Shown in pieces: positions 55,578-62,935 of a DNA stretch of 64,000 nucleotides. Source of the DNA: Nesterenkonia xinjiangensis (GTDB lineage Bacteria > Actinomycetota > Actinomycetes > Actinomycetales > Micrococcaceae); assembly GCF_013410745.1 (NCBI RefSeq), contig NZ_JACCFY010000001.1, positions 3,348,001 through 3,412,000 of the forward strand, written 5' to 3'. Position 1 is the stretch's first letter. Each line of letters begins with the position of its first letter. A program made the position numbers and the translations under genes. The notes under the pieces are model-generated. The model saw nothing but the letters and a program-made list of their open reading frames with translations, did not search any database and was not told where the DNA came from.

Positions 55578-55650
55578 CGCCCCGGGAGGGATTCGAACCC
55601 CCGACCGGCGGATTAGAAGGCCGCTGCTCTATCCCCTGAGCTACCGAGGC
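55578..55650 (-). tRNA. tRNA-Arg (anticodon TCT)
   Basis: A full cloverleaf on the minus strand. Acceptor GCCTCGG pairs with CCGGGGC (one T-G pair), the D-arm starts GCTCAGGGGATAGAGC, the anticodon loop reads CTTCTAA with TCT, and the T-arm is GTTCGAATC. Discriminator is G; CCA is not encoded. It decodes AGA, a rare codon in this GC-rich genome. Confidence 0.95.
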
Positions 55651-55725
55651 TGGTGCTGGTCGGAGCCCCGCACGCCACACCCTGAGGCAGGATCGTGCCG
55701 CGGTTCCCCTCCAGTCCGATCATCT

Positions 55726-55731
55726 AGTCTA
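55726..55731 (-). promoter_or_regulatory. Putative tRNA-Arg -10 element
   Basis: TAGACT on the minus strand about 76 bases upstream of the mature tRNA 5' end, in a CGGTAGACTAG context. Confidence 0.4.
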
Positions 55732-55840
55732 CCGAGTTCGTTCCTCCACAGGCGACCTGCACCCCCTGGCGACACGCCGTCACCTCCACAGGGGCCGATG
55801 ATCTGCTCGCTCCTGACCGGATGGCCGAACAGACTGGCTC

Positions 55841-55868
55841 CACCGGATCACATGCACCGGATCACATG
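55841..55868. repeat. Tandem 14-bp duplication upstream of ssb
   Basis: CACCGGATCACATG occurs twice head to tail, with CAC of a third copy following. It lies 57-84 bases before the ssb ATG. It may be a slippage product or a paired protein-binding site. Confidence 0.75.
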
Positions 55869-55924
55869 CACGACCCCAACTCATCCGAGCATCACCACCA
55901 GCACGAGCTCCCCAGGAGGACATC

Positions 55925-56488
55925 ATGAACGAGACCGTCACCGTCCGCGGATTCATCGGCAACGAGGTGCGAACCATCACCACCGACAAGGGACTGCCGA
56001 TCTCCAGCTTCCGGCTGGCCTCCACTCCGCGGCGCTTCGACCGCGAGCGTGGCGAGTGGGTCGACGGAGAGACCAACTGGTTCACCGTGACCTGCTTCCG
56101 CGCTCTGGCACAGAACGTCCGCACCACCGTCTCCAAGGGCGATCCGGTGCTGGTCACCGGTCGTCTCAAAGTTCGCCAGTGGGCCAACGACACCGGCCAG
56201 CGCGGCACCTCCGTGGAGATCGATGCCGACGGCGTGGGTCATGATCTGACCTTCGGCACCGGTTCCTTCATCCGGCTGGGCGGGCAGCCCGCCGACTCGG
56301 CGAGCGGCTGGGGCACAGCAGGGGCGGGCCTGACACCGACCGAGGACGCCGCGGACCTCGCCGACTCGGACGCACGGGATCCAGGACCGGATGCCGCGGC
56401 AGGGGCAGGCCACGGCTCCTCCCCTGAGGTCTCCCCGGGAGGGGACGAGGAGCTCGCAGGGGCCGAGACTGTCGACGCCCCCTTCTGA
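55925..56488 (+). CDS. ssb: Single-stranded DNA-binding protein (paralogue-type SSB)
   Basis: A protein of 187 residues with an OB fold: MNETVTVRGFIGNEVRT, ISSFRLASTPRRFDRERGEW and the core NWFTVTCFRALAQNV, then KGDPVLVTGRLKVRQW. The linker is Ala/Gly/Glu-rich. It ends VDAPF, a weak version of the acidic DDxPF tip that recruits partners in canonical SSB. Strong ribosome site CAGGAGGACATC. It is not beside rpsF/rpsR where the replicative ssb normally sits, so this is probably a second SSB. The ettA gene follows in the same direction after 186 bases. Confidence 0.88.
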   Translation: MNETVTVRGFIGNEVRTITTDKGLPISSFRLASTPRRFDRERGEWVDGETNWFTVTCFRALAQNVRTTVSKGDPVLVTGRLKVRQWANDTGQRGTSVEIDADGVGHDLTFGTGSFIRLGGQPADSASGWGTAGAGLTPTEDAADLADSDARDPGPDAAAGAGHGSSPEVSPGGDEELAGAETVDAPF

Positions 56489-56661
56489 GCAGAGTCTCCG
56501 GCCCGGCCCCCGCGCAGCACTCGAGCCGGACGGTGCGGCGCGGGAGGGGCGGTGCGGAAGCCGTGTCCCCCAGGCGCTTCAGGCGCGATGTGAGACGGGT
56601 CGGGCGCGGTCACATGGGGCACACGACGGCGGTCCATTGGGCGAACAGCACAGGAGCCGAC

Positions 56662-56667
56662 TAGCCT
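56662..56667 (+). promoter_or_regulatory. ettA -10 element, apparently leaderless
   Basis: TAGCCT ends seven bases before the ettA ATG, so the transcript would start at or next to the start codon. Same arrangement as lipB. Confidence 0.5.
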
Positions 56668-56674
56668 GGGGTCC

Positions 56675-58357
56675 ATGGCAGAGTTCATTTACAGCATGGT
56701 CAAGGCCCGCAAGAAGGTGGGCGACAAGGTCATCCTCGACGACGTCACGATGTCGTTCTACCCAGGAGCGAAGATCGGCGTCGTGGGTCCCAACGGGGCA
56801 GGAAAGTCGACGATCCTGAAGATCATGGCGGGTCTCGACCATCCCTCCAACGGCGAGGCTCGGCTCTCCCCGGGATACTCGGTCGGCATCCTCCTGCAGG
56901 AGCCGCCGCTGAACGAGGACAAGACTGTGCTCGGCAACGTCCAGGAGGGCGTGGGAGAGATCTACGGAAAGCTCCAGCGCTACAACGACATCTCCGACGA
57001 AATGGCCAATCCGGACGCTGACTTCGACGCCCTGATGGACGAGATGGGCAAGCTCCAGGAGTCCATCGACGCGGCGAACGCCTGGGACCTGGACTCCCAG
57101 CTCGAGCAGGCCATGGATGCCCTGCGCTGCCCGCCGGGCGACGAGCCGGTCACCCACCTCTCCGGCGGTGAGCGTCGCCGTGTGGCCCTGTGCAGGCTGC
57201 TGCTGTCCAAGCCGGACCTGCTGCTGCTCGATGAACCGACGAACCACCTCGACGCCGAGTCCGTGCTGTGGCTCGAACAGCACCTGGCGGACTACGAGGG
57301 TGCGGTCCTCGCCGTGACCCACGACCGCTACTTCCTCGACCATGTCGCCCAGTGGATCTGCGAGGTCGACCGCGGACGCCTCTACCCCTACGAGGGGAAC
57401 TACTCCACCTACCTGGAGAAGAAGCGCTCCCGTCTGGAGATCCAGGGCAAGAAGGACGCCAAGATGGCCCGGCGCCTCTCCGACGAGCTCGACTGGGTCC
57501 GCTCCAACGCCAAGGGACGACAGGCCAAGTCCAAGGCTCGTCTGGCCCGGTATGAGGAGATGGCCGCTGAGGCTGAACGCACCAAGAAGCTGGACTTCGA
57601 GGAGATCCAAATCCCGCCCGGCCCTCGCCTGGGCACCCAGGTCATCGAGGCCGGGAACCTGCAGAAGGGATTCGGGGACCGGCAGCTGATCGACGGCCTC
57701 TCCTTCTCTCTGCCCCGTAACGGCATCGTCGGGGTCATCGGCCCCAACGGCGTCGGCAAGTCCACCCTGTTCAAGTCCATCGTGGGACTCGAGGGACTGG
57801 ACGACGGCGAGCTCACGGTGGGTGAATCGGTGAAGATCTCCTATGTCGACCAGTCGCGCGCGGGCATCGACCCGGAGAAGTCCCTCTGGGAGGTGGTCTC
57901 TGACGGGCTCGACTACATCAAGGTCGGCAATGTGGAGATGCCCTCCCGCGCCTATGTCTCCGCCTTCGGTTTCAAAGGACCAGATCAGCAGAAGAAGGCC
58001 GGGGTGCTCTCCGGCGGTGAGCGCAACCGCCTGAACCTCGCCCTGACGCTCAAGCAGGGCGGCAACCTGCTGCTGCTGGACGAGCCGACCAACGATCTCG
58101 ACGTCGAGACCCTGGGCTCACTGGAGAACGCACTGCTGGAGTTCCCGGGCTGCGCCGTGGTCATCTCCCACGATCGCTGGTTCCTCGACCGTGTGGCCAC
58201 CCACATCCTGGCCTGGGAGGGCACCGAACAGGACCCGGCCCGCTGGTACTGGTTCGAGGGGAACTTCGAGTCCTACGAGAGCAACAAGGTCGACCGTCTC
58301 GGTCCTGAGGCGGCTCGCCCGCACCGGGTCACCCACCGCAAGCTCACCCGCGACTGA
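56675..58357 (+). CDS. ettA: Energy-dependent translational throttle protein EttA (ABC-F)
   Basis: An ABC-F protein of 560 residues with two nucleotide-binding domains and no membrane part, which binds the ribosomal E site and senses ATP/ADP. Walker A motifs are GPNGAGKST and GPNGVGKST, signatures are LSGGERRR and LSGGERNR, and Walker B motifs are LLLLDEPTNHLD and LLLLDEPTNDLD. Between the domains lies the long arm/linker (about 245-315, Lys/Arg-rich). Length and both linkers match EttA rather than antibiotic-resistance ABC-Fs. Transcribed from an apparently leaderless promoter and ended by a bidirectional terminator. Confidence 0.95.
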   Translation: MAEFIYSMVKARKKVGDKVILDDVTMSFYPGAKIGVVGPNGAGKSTILKIMAGLDHPSNGEARLSPGYSVGILLQEPPLNEDKTVLGNVQEGVGEIYGKLQRYNDISDEMANPDADFDALMDEMGKLQESIDAANAWDLDSQLEQAMDALRCPPGDEPVTHLSGGERRRVALCRLLLSKPDLLLLDEPTNHLDAESVLWLEQHLADYEGAVLAVTHDRYFLDHVAQWICEVDRGRLYPYEGNYSTYLEKKRSRLEIQGKKDAKMARRLSDELDWVRSNAKGRQAKSKARLARYEEMAAEAERTKKLDFEEIQIPPGPRLGTQVIEAGNLQKGFGDRQLIDGLSFSLPRNGIVGVIGPNGVGKSTLFKSIVGLEGLDDGELTVGESVKISYVDQSRAGIDPEKSLWEVVSDGLDYIKVGNVEMPSRAYVSAFGFKGPDQQKKAGVLSGGERNRLNLALTLKQGGNLLLLDEPTNDLDVETLGSLENALLEFPGCAVVISHDRWFLDRVATHILAWEGTEQDPARWYWFEGNFESYESNKVDRLGPEAARPHRVTHRKLTRD

Positions 58358-58380
58358 GGCTCGACCCCAGCCGCCGTCAC

Positions 58381-58434
58381 GACGAGGCCCCGGACGAAAG
58401 GTCCCTCTCAGGATCATTCGTCCGGGGCCTCGTC
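58381..58434. terminator. Bidirectional terminator between ettA and gap
   Basis: An 18-base perfect stem (GACGAGGCCCCGGACGAA and its complement) around an 18-base loop, 23 bases after the ettA stop and 45 bases from the convergent GAPDH stop. Confidence 0.88.
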
Positions 58435-58479
58435 ATCGACAGCACCGCGTGACCCGGCGCTGCGGGACCAGAGGTCGGC

Positions 58480-59946
58480 TCAGACGGGAGCTGCGGCGAG
58501 ATCCTCCACGCGCGGGAACTTCACGGGGGCGGCATCGGTCATCTGCTCCAGGGTGCGGATGACCTGAGCGGAGTAGCCGAACTCGTTGTCATACCAGACG
58601 TAGAGGATCGCCTGGCGCCCGTTGACGATCGTGGCCAGGCCGTCGACTATCCCGGCCGCGCGGGTGCCCACGAAATCGGTGGAGACGACCTCGGCGGAGT
58701 CGATGTAGTCGACCTGCTTGTGCAGCGAGCCCTCCAGCGACTCCCGGCGCAGGAACCGGTTGAGCTCGTCCTTGCTGGTCTCCCGCTCCAGCTCCAGGTT
58801 CAGGATCGCCATGGAGACGTCCGGGGTGGGCACGCGGATCGAGTTGCCAGAGAGCTTCCCGCTCAGCTCCGGCAGCGCCTTGGCCACGGCCTTGGCGGCC
58901 CCGGTCTCGGTGAGCACCATGTTCAGCGCCGCCGAACGACCCCGACGCTCGCCCTTGTGGAAGTTGTCGATGAGGTTCTGGTCATTGGTGTAGGAGTGGA
59001 CCGTCTCCACGTGCCCATGATCGATCCCGTAGGCCTCGTGCATCAGCTTGGCCACCGGCGTGATGGCATTGGTGGTGCAGGACGCCGCGGAGAGGATGCG
59101 GTCCTCAGAGGTGATGTCATCATGGTTCACGCCGAAAACGATGTTCTTGATACCCCCCTGGCCCGGTGCGGTGAGCAGCACCCGGGACACGCCAGGTGCC
59201 CTGAGGTGCTGGCTGAGGCCCTCCTCGTCGCGCCAGCGGCCCGTGTTGTCCACCACCACCGCGTCGTCGATGTCGTGGACGGTGTAGTCCACCGCCGCGG
59301 GATCGTCGGCGTAGATGACCTTGATCCACGTCCCGTTGGCGATGATCGCCTGGTTCTCCTCGTCGAGACGAATCGAACCGGCGAAGGGACCGTGCACCGA
59401 GTCTCGCCGCAGCAGCGAGGCGCGCTTGGCGAGATCGTTCTCCGAACCACGGCGCACCACGATGGCTCGCAGTCGCAGTCCGGAGGCCGAGGAGGCTCGG
59501 CCCACCAGGATCCGTGCCAGCAGACGGCCGATGCGGCCGAAACCGTAGAGGACGACGTCACGCGGCTCGGAGCCGCCCTCTCCTCGGCGGCTCACGACCT
59601 CGGAGAGCTCGTCGCGCAGGAAGGCGACGAGATCCTCGGATCCCGACTTCTTGAACTTGGAGTTCAGGCGGGCGATGTCCACGCTGGCCGCGCCGAGGTC
59701 CAGAGTGGTCAGGGCCTCCACCAGGGGAAGCGTCTCAGCGATGGGGAGCTCAGTCTCATCCACCTGACGGGCGAATCGGTGGGCCTTGAGGATGTCGATG
59801 GCGGACTGATTGACAAGTTTCCGGCCGTGGATCCCGGTCACCACGTTGTTCTCGCGGTAGAGCCGGCCGATCAGCGGAATCATGGCTTCCGCCATGGACT
59901 CTCTGTCGATCCACTGCTGGAGGTGCTCGTCAGCATGGTGCGGCAC
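58480..59946 (-). CDS. gap: Glyceraldehyde-3-phosphate dehydrogenase, long (about 480-residue) type
   Basis: A protein of 488 residues. An N-terminal extension of about 125 residues (HLQQWIDRESMAEAMIPLIG onward) is followed by a standard GAPDH: the Rossmann start VLYGFGRIGRLLARIL, the catalytic Cys290 in SAASCTTNAITP, and VHSYTNDQNLIDN and RVPTPDVSMAIL. In Corynebacterium the long form serves gluconeogenesis with NADP(H), so this is probably not the main glycolytic enzyme; cofactor choice here is inference. GTG start after GGAAGGAAC. A TAGACT -10 is about 98 bases upstream, and it shares a terminator with ettA. Confidence 0.92.
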   Translation of the reverse strand: MPHHADEHLQQWIDRESMAEAMIPLIGRLYRENNVVTGIHGRKLVNQSAIDILKAHRFARQVDETELPIAETLPLVEALTTLDLGAASVDIARLNSKFKKSGSEDLVAFLRDELSEVVSRRGEGGSEPRDVVLYGFGRIGRLLARILVGRASSASGLRLRAIVVRRGSENDLAKRASLLRRDSVHGPFAGSIRLDEENQAIIANGTWIKVIYADDPAAVDYTVHDIDDAVVVDNTGRWRDEEGLSQHLRAPGVSRVLLTAPGQGGIKNIVFGVNHDDITSEDRILSAASCTTNAITPVAKLMHEAYGIDHGHVETVHSYTNDQNLIDNFHKGERRGRSAALNMVLTETGAAKAVAKALPELSGKLSGNSIRVPTPDVSMAILNLELERETSKDELNRFLRRESLEGSLHKQVDYIDSAEVVSTDFVGTRAAGIVDGLATIVNGRQAILYVWYDNEFGYSAQVIRTLEQMTDAAPVKFPRVEDLAAAPV

Positions 59947-60044
59947 AGTTGTGTTCCTTCCGTGAAGACGTCATTGTCTTGGGCGGAGTGCCTCGCACCG
60001 CCGGCATCCTCGCCGCGGCGCGTCGTCGAAGCGTTCCTCGGCCC

Positions 60045-60050
60045 AGTCTA
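60045..60050 (-). promoter_or_regulatory. Putative gap -10 element
   Basis: TAGACT on the minus strand in CTCTAGACTGG, about 98 bases before the GTG of the long-form GAPDH and downstream of the rnpB 3' end. Confidence 0.45.
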
Positions 60051-60145
60051 GAGCGTCGGAGCGGGGGTCGGAGTCACAGCGGCCACCACCGACGTCACAT
60101 GTGAGACAGAACACCCCGCGCGCCGAGTTCGGCGGGCGGGGCGAG

Positions 60146-60568
60146 TGGGACGGGCCGGCCTGTACGCCGGATTCTGTTCCGCACGTGACGTACGGAGGCC
60201 ATCATCCATCTGGGCCGCGTGTCACCACGGGCCTCGAGCGGTCAACCCGGATGCTCAGGCGGGCAGCCCTCGGACGCATCCTGTTCGACCTTGCACCGGA
60301 TGGGGTTTGCCGAGCCGCAGCAGTCACCTGCCGCGCTGGTGGTCTCTTACACCGCCGTTTCACCCTTACCCGCTGCGAACGCCCGAGGGCGCACAGCGGG
60401 CGGTCTGTTTTCTGTGGCACTGGCCTGCGGGTCTCCCCGAGTGGGCGTTACCCACCATCCTGCCCTGTGGAGTCCGGACGTTCCTCGACGCCGCAGTTAT
60501 CCGACCGCGCACCCTGGCGCAGTCGGGGCCTTGCGGCGGCGCGATGGCCCGGCCGACCCGTCCCGGGT
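60146..60568 (-). ncRNA. rnpB: RNase P RNA (bacterial class A)
   Basis: The catalytic RNA that trims tRNA 5' leaders. On the minus strand the 5' strand GGACGGGTCGGCCGGGCC pairs with the 3' GGCCGGCCCGTCC to form P1. Conserved blocks include GAGGAACGTCCGGACTCCAC near the 5' end, CAGAAAACAGACCGCC, the GGTAAGGGTGAAACGGC stretch and the terminal ACAGAATCCGG. Ends are estimated from P1 pairing and a TACTAT -10, so they may be off by a few bases. It follows the NfeD-like gene on the same strand. Confidence 0.93.
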
Positions 60569-60572
60569 GTCC

Positions 60573-60578
60573 ATAGTA
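60573..60578 (-). promoter_or_regulatory. rnpB -10 element
   Basis: TACTAT on the minus strand, five to seven bases before the predicted RNase P RNA 5' end. The -35 region is GC-rich and not consensus. Confidence 0.6.
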
Positions 60579-60666
60579 CGCCAGCGACGAGCCCTGCCCG
60601 GACCGATGCTGGGCAGGGGTGACCCTTCTCTCCCGAATCTGCCGGACCTCGAGCCGGACGGGGCCC

Positions 60667-61164
60667 TCAGCTGGGCGGAGCGACCCGAAGTCGGGTCGGT
60701 GAGACGACATCCTCTACGGCGAGCTCCTCCCCCTGGACGACGTCGTGTTCCGCCACTGCGGAGATCTTCAGGGGGTGACCGTGATGCGGAACGGTGAACT
60801 CGAAGGGGCTGCCCGCGGGCGCTCCGGTGAGAGCTTTGCCCAGGGTCCCGATCGTGTCCTCCAAGCGAGCCTGGGGAGTCTCCGCACGGCGCACCGCCCG
60901 CAGTGCCAGGCCGGTCACCGCGAGCACCACCAGGGCGGCCAGCCCGGCCAGCAGCAGTCCGCCGGCCGTCCCGAGCTCGAGCGCGCCCAGCCCCATCCAT
61001 CCCCCGTAGCCGGCGCCGGCCACCGCGGCGCAGAGCGATGTCGAAGACAGCAGCCCGTCCCCGCCGAGGTCCGGCAGCACCGAGTCCAGCAGGCCGTCGA
61101 GGAAGAACGTGACCACCGTCAGGACGGTGAAGACGACGGCGACGAGGATGAACCAGATGACCAC
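60667..61164 (-). CDS. NfeD-like membrane protein
   Basis: A protein of 165 residues with an N-terminal helix (IWFILVAVVFTVLTVVTFFL), further hydrophobic segments to about 90, and a C-terminal OB-like beta domain (DTIGTLGKALTG, FTVPHHGHPLKISAVAEHDV, VVSPTRLRV). This layout and its position 13 bases after a flotillin gene fit the short NfeD/YqiJ-type partners of flotillins. The sequence does not show a clear protease domain. It is probably co-transcribed and co-localised with the flotillin in membrane microdomains. Confidence 0.72.
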   Translation of the reverse strand: MVIWFILVAVVFTVLTVVTFFLDGLLDSVLPDLGGDGLLSSTSLCAAVAGAGYGGWMGLGALELGTAGGLLLAGLAALVVLAVTGLALRAVRRAETPQARLEDTIGTLGKALTGAPAGSPFEFTVPHHGHPLKISAVAEHDVVQGEELAVEDVVSPTRLRVAPPS

Positions 61165-61177
61165 GGCGTCTCCCGGG

Positions 61178-62677
61178 TCAGTCCTGCCCGAACGCGGAGG
61201 TCCTGGCTGCGTCAGAGTCCGACCCAGCAGACTTGGCCTCCTCGGAGTCGCCGTCCGTGACGGCCTCGGCAGAGGACTGCTCGTGGTCGGCCTGTACGCC
61301 GGTCGCCGTGAGGTCCTGGCCGGTGAAGTTCTTCAGCAGCTCGCGCAGGTCGACTCCCAGGGTGGAGCTGGCCAGCTCCACGGCCTGATTGACGTTGTCG
61401 ATGCCGTTCTTGACGACCTTGTTGGCGCCGGCGGAGTCGATCACCGTCAGCGAGTCGATGTTGTTCATCGGCGCGGCCGCCTCATGGGCGATCTCCGGCA
61501 GCGTGGCGATGATGCGGTCCATGATGGCCGCCTGTCCGAAGCTGCGGTAGGCCTCGCCCTTTTCATGCAGTGCCAGGGCCTCCGCCTGCCCCCGCTCGCG
61601 GATGGCGGCAGCCTCGGCCTCGCCCTCCAACAGAACGGCCCGCGCCTCCTTCTCGCGGCGATCCAGGTCCGCCTCGGCGGCCAGCCGGACCCGCTCAGCC
61701 TGAGCCTGCGCCTCAGAGACCTCCGCCACGCGCCGCGCCTCGGCCTCCTGCTCGGCGCGGTAGCGGTCGGCGTCGGCCTGCTTGTGCACCTCGGCCACGA
61801 GCTCCTGCTCGCGCAGCTGGGCCCGCCGCTCAGCAGTCTCGCGCTGCTGGTCGACCACCGCGCGCTGGGCCTCGGCCTCCGCCCGCGGACCGGCGGCCGC
61901 GGCCTTCGCCTTGGCCTGGTCGGTCTCCTCACGGATGGTGGCGTTGCGCAGGTCCAGCTCTCGCTGTGATTCGAGGATCTCCTGCTCAGCAGCGATATGG
62001 GCCCGCTCCGACTCCCGACGGGCGTTCTCCTCGGCGATGTCAGCATCGCGCTTGACCTTGGCGGCCTCGGGGCGGCCGAGGTCGACGAGATAGTCGTTGT
62101 CGTCACTGATGCCCTGGATTTGGAAGGCGTCCAGCAGCAGGCCCTGGTTGGTCAGAGTGGACTCGGACTCGTCCAGTGCACGGGTGGCGAAGGCCTCCCG
62201 CTCCCGGTTGACCTGCTCCACGGTCATGGTGCCCAGGATGGAACGCAGGGAGGCTTCGAGGACGTCCTTGGTGAACCGCTCGATCTCCTGCTGCTGTCCC
62301 AGGAAACGCTGGGCGGCGGCACGGATGGAGTCCTCCTTGCCGTCGACCTTGACCAGTGCGACGGCCTCCACGTGGAGGTTGATGCCGTTCTGGGTGATCG
62401 CCGAGGTCTCGAGGAGGACCTTGCGGGACTCCAGGGACATGGAGTCGGACTTCTGGACGAAGGGCAGGACGAAGGTCCCTCCGCCCTGGACGATCTTCTG
62501 GGTCGCCGGCAGTCCGGAGTCGGCGCTGCGCTTGGATCCCGATCCGGAGACGATGATCGCTTCGTTCGGCTTCGCGATGCGGTAGCGCGCGACGATCGCG
62601 GCGATCGCCACGACCACCACCAGGATCAGGCCGAGGATGGGGACGAACAGGCTCGCCCCGAGCAGTGTCTCGAGCAT
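61178..62677 (-). CDS. Flotillin family (SPFH) membrane scaffold protein
   Basis: A protein of 499 residues with an N-terminal membrane helix (LFVPILGLILVVVVAIAAIV), then an SPFH domain (about 35-190: AKPNEAIIVSGSG, FVLPFVQKSDSMSLE, GQQQEIERFTKDVLEASLRS). A long Ala/Glu/Arg coiled coil (about 210-385) follows, and a C-terminal domain with ATLPEIAHEAAAPM and IDSLTVIDS. This matches YuaG/FloT-type flotillins that organise membrane microdomains. The last 40 residues are acidic and variable. It is paired with a downstream NfeD-like gene. Confidence 0.9.
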   Translation of the reverse strand: MLETLLGASLFVPILGLILVVVVAIAAIVARYRIAKPNEAIIVSGSGSKRSADSGLPATQKIVQGGGTFVLPFVQKSDSMSLESRKVLLETSAITQNGINLHVEAVALVKVDGKEDSIRAAAQRFLGQQQEIERFTKDVLEASLRSILGTMTVEQVNREREAFATRALDESESTLTNQGLLLDAFQIQGISDDNDYLVDLGRPEAAKVKRDADIAEENARRESERAHIAAEQEILESQRELDLRNATIREETDQAKAKAAAAGPRAEAEAQRAVVDQQRETAERRAQLREQELVAEVHKQADADRYRAEQEAEARRVAEVSEAQAQAERVRLAAEADLDRREKEARAVLLEGEAEAAAIRERGQAEALALHEKGEAYRSFGQAAIMDRIIATLPEIAHEAAAPMNNIDSLTVIDSAGANKVVKNGIDNVNQAVELASSTLGVDLRELLKNFTGQDLTATGVQADHEQSSAEAVTDGDSEEAKSAGSDSDAARTSAFGQD

Positions 62678-62898
62678 CAGGTCAGTACCTCTTCAGCTGG
62701 ATGTTCTTCAGGTGCGTCTCGTGATTCTTCAGTGTCCGCGGGTCAGCCGATGCACCCACGCCACGGCGGCTGCGTCGCCGCCCCGACCGTGATGTGCAGG
62801 CATGACCCTGGGGCCGAGCGTATCAGCAGGAGGATCACTGCTGACTCGCTTTTCCACAGGGCGGGAAGCCTCCTGCGCCTGCCATTGATCACACTGTA

Positions 62899-62927
62899 TT
62901 GCGAATCGTTCGCATTTCTCCTAGATT
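62899..62927 (+). promoter_or_regulatory. Promoter of the chelatase-like gene, with an overlapping Fur-family-like palindrome
   Basis: TTGCGA (62899-62904) and TAGATT (62922-62927) are spaced by exactly 17 bases. The GTG start follows eight bases later, so the transcript is probably leaderless. The inverted repeat TGCGAATCGTTCGCA (62900-62914) covers the -35 and spacer and fits the general TGNNAATNNTTNNCA shape of Fur-family (Fur, Zur, Nur) boxes. A repressor there would block polymerase. The identity of the regulator is not shown. Confidence 0.5.
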
Positions 62928-62935
62928 CTTCTCCT

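Noticed and set aside
62849-62870. TTTTCCACAG resembling a DnaA box, with similar hits near 24501 and 31641.
   Set aside because: The matches are single and scattered, with no dnaA/dnaN genes and no AT-rich unwinding region, so there is no origin here.
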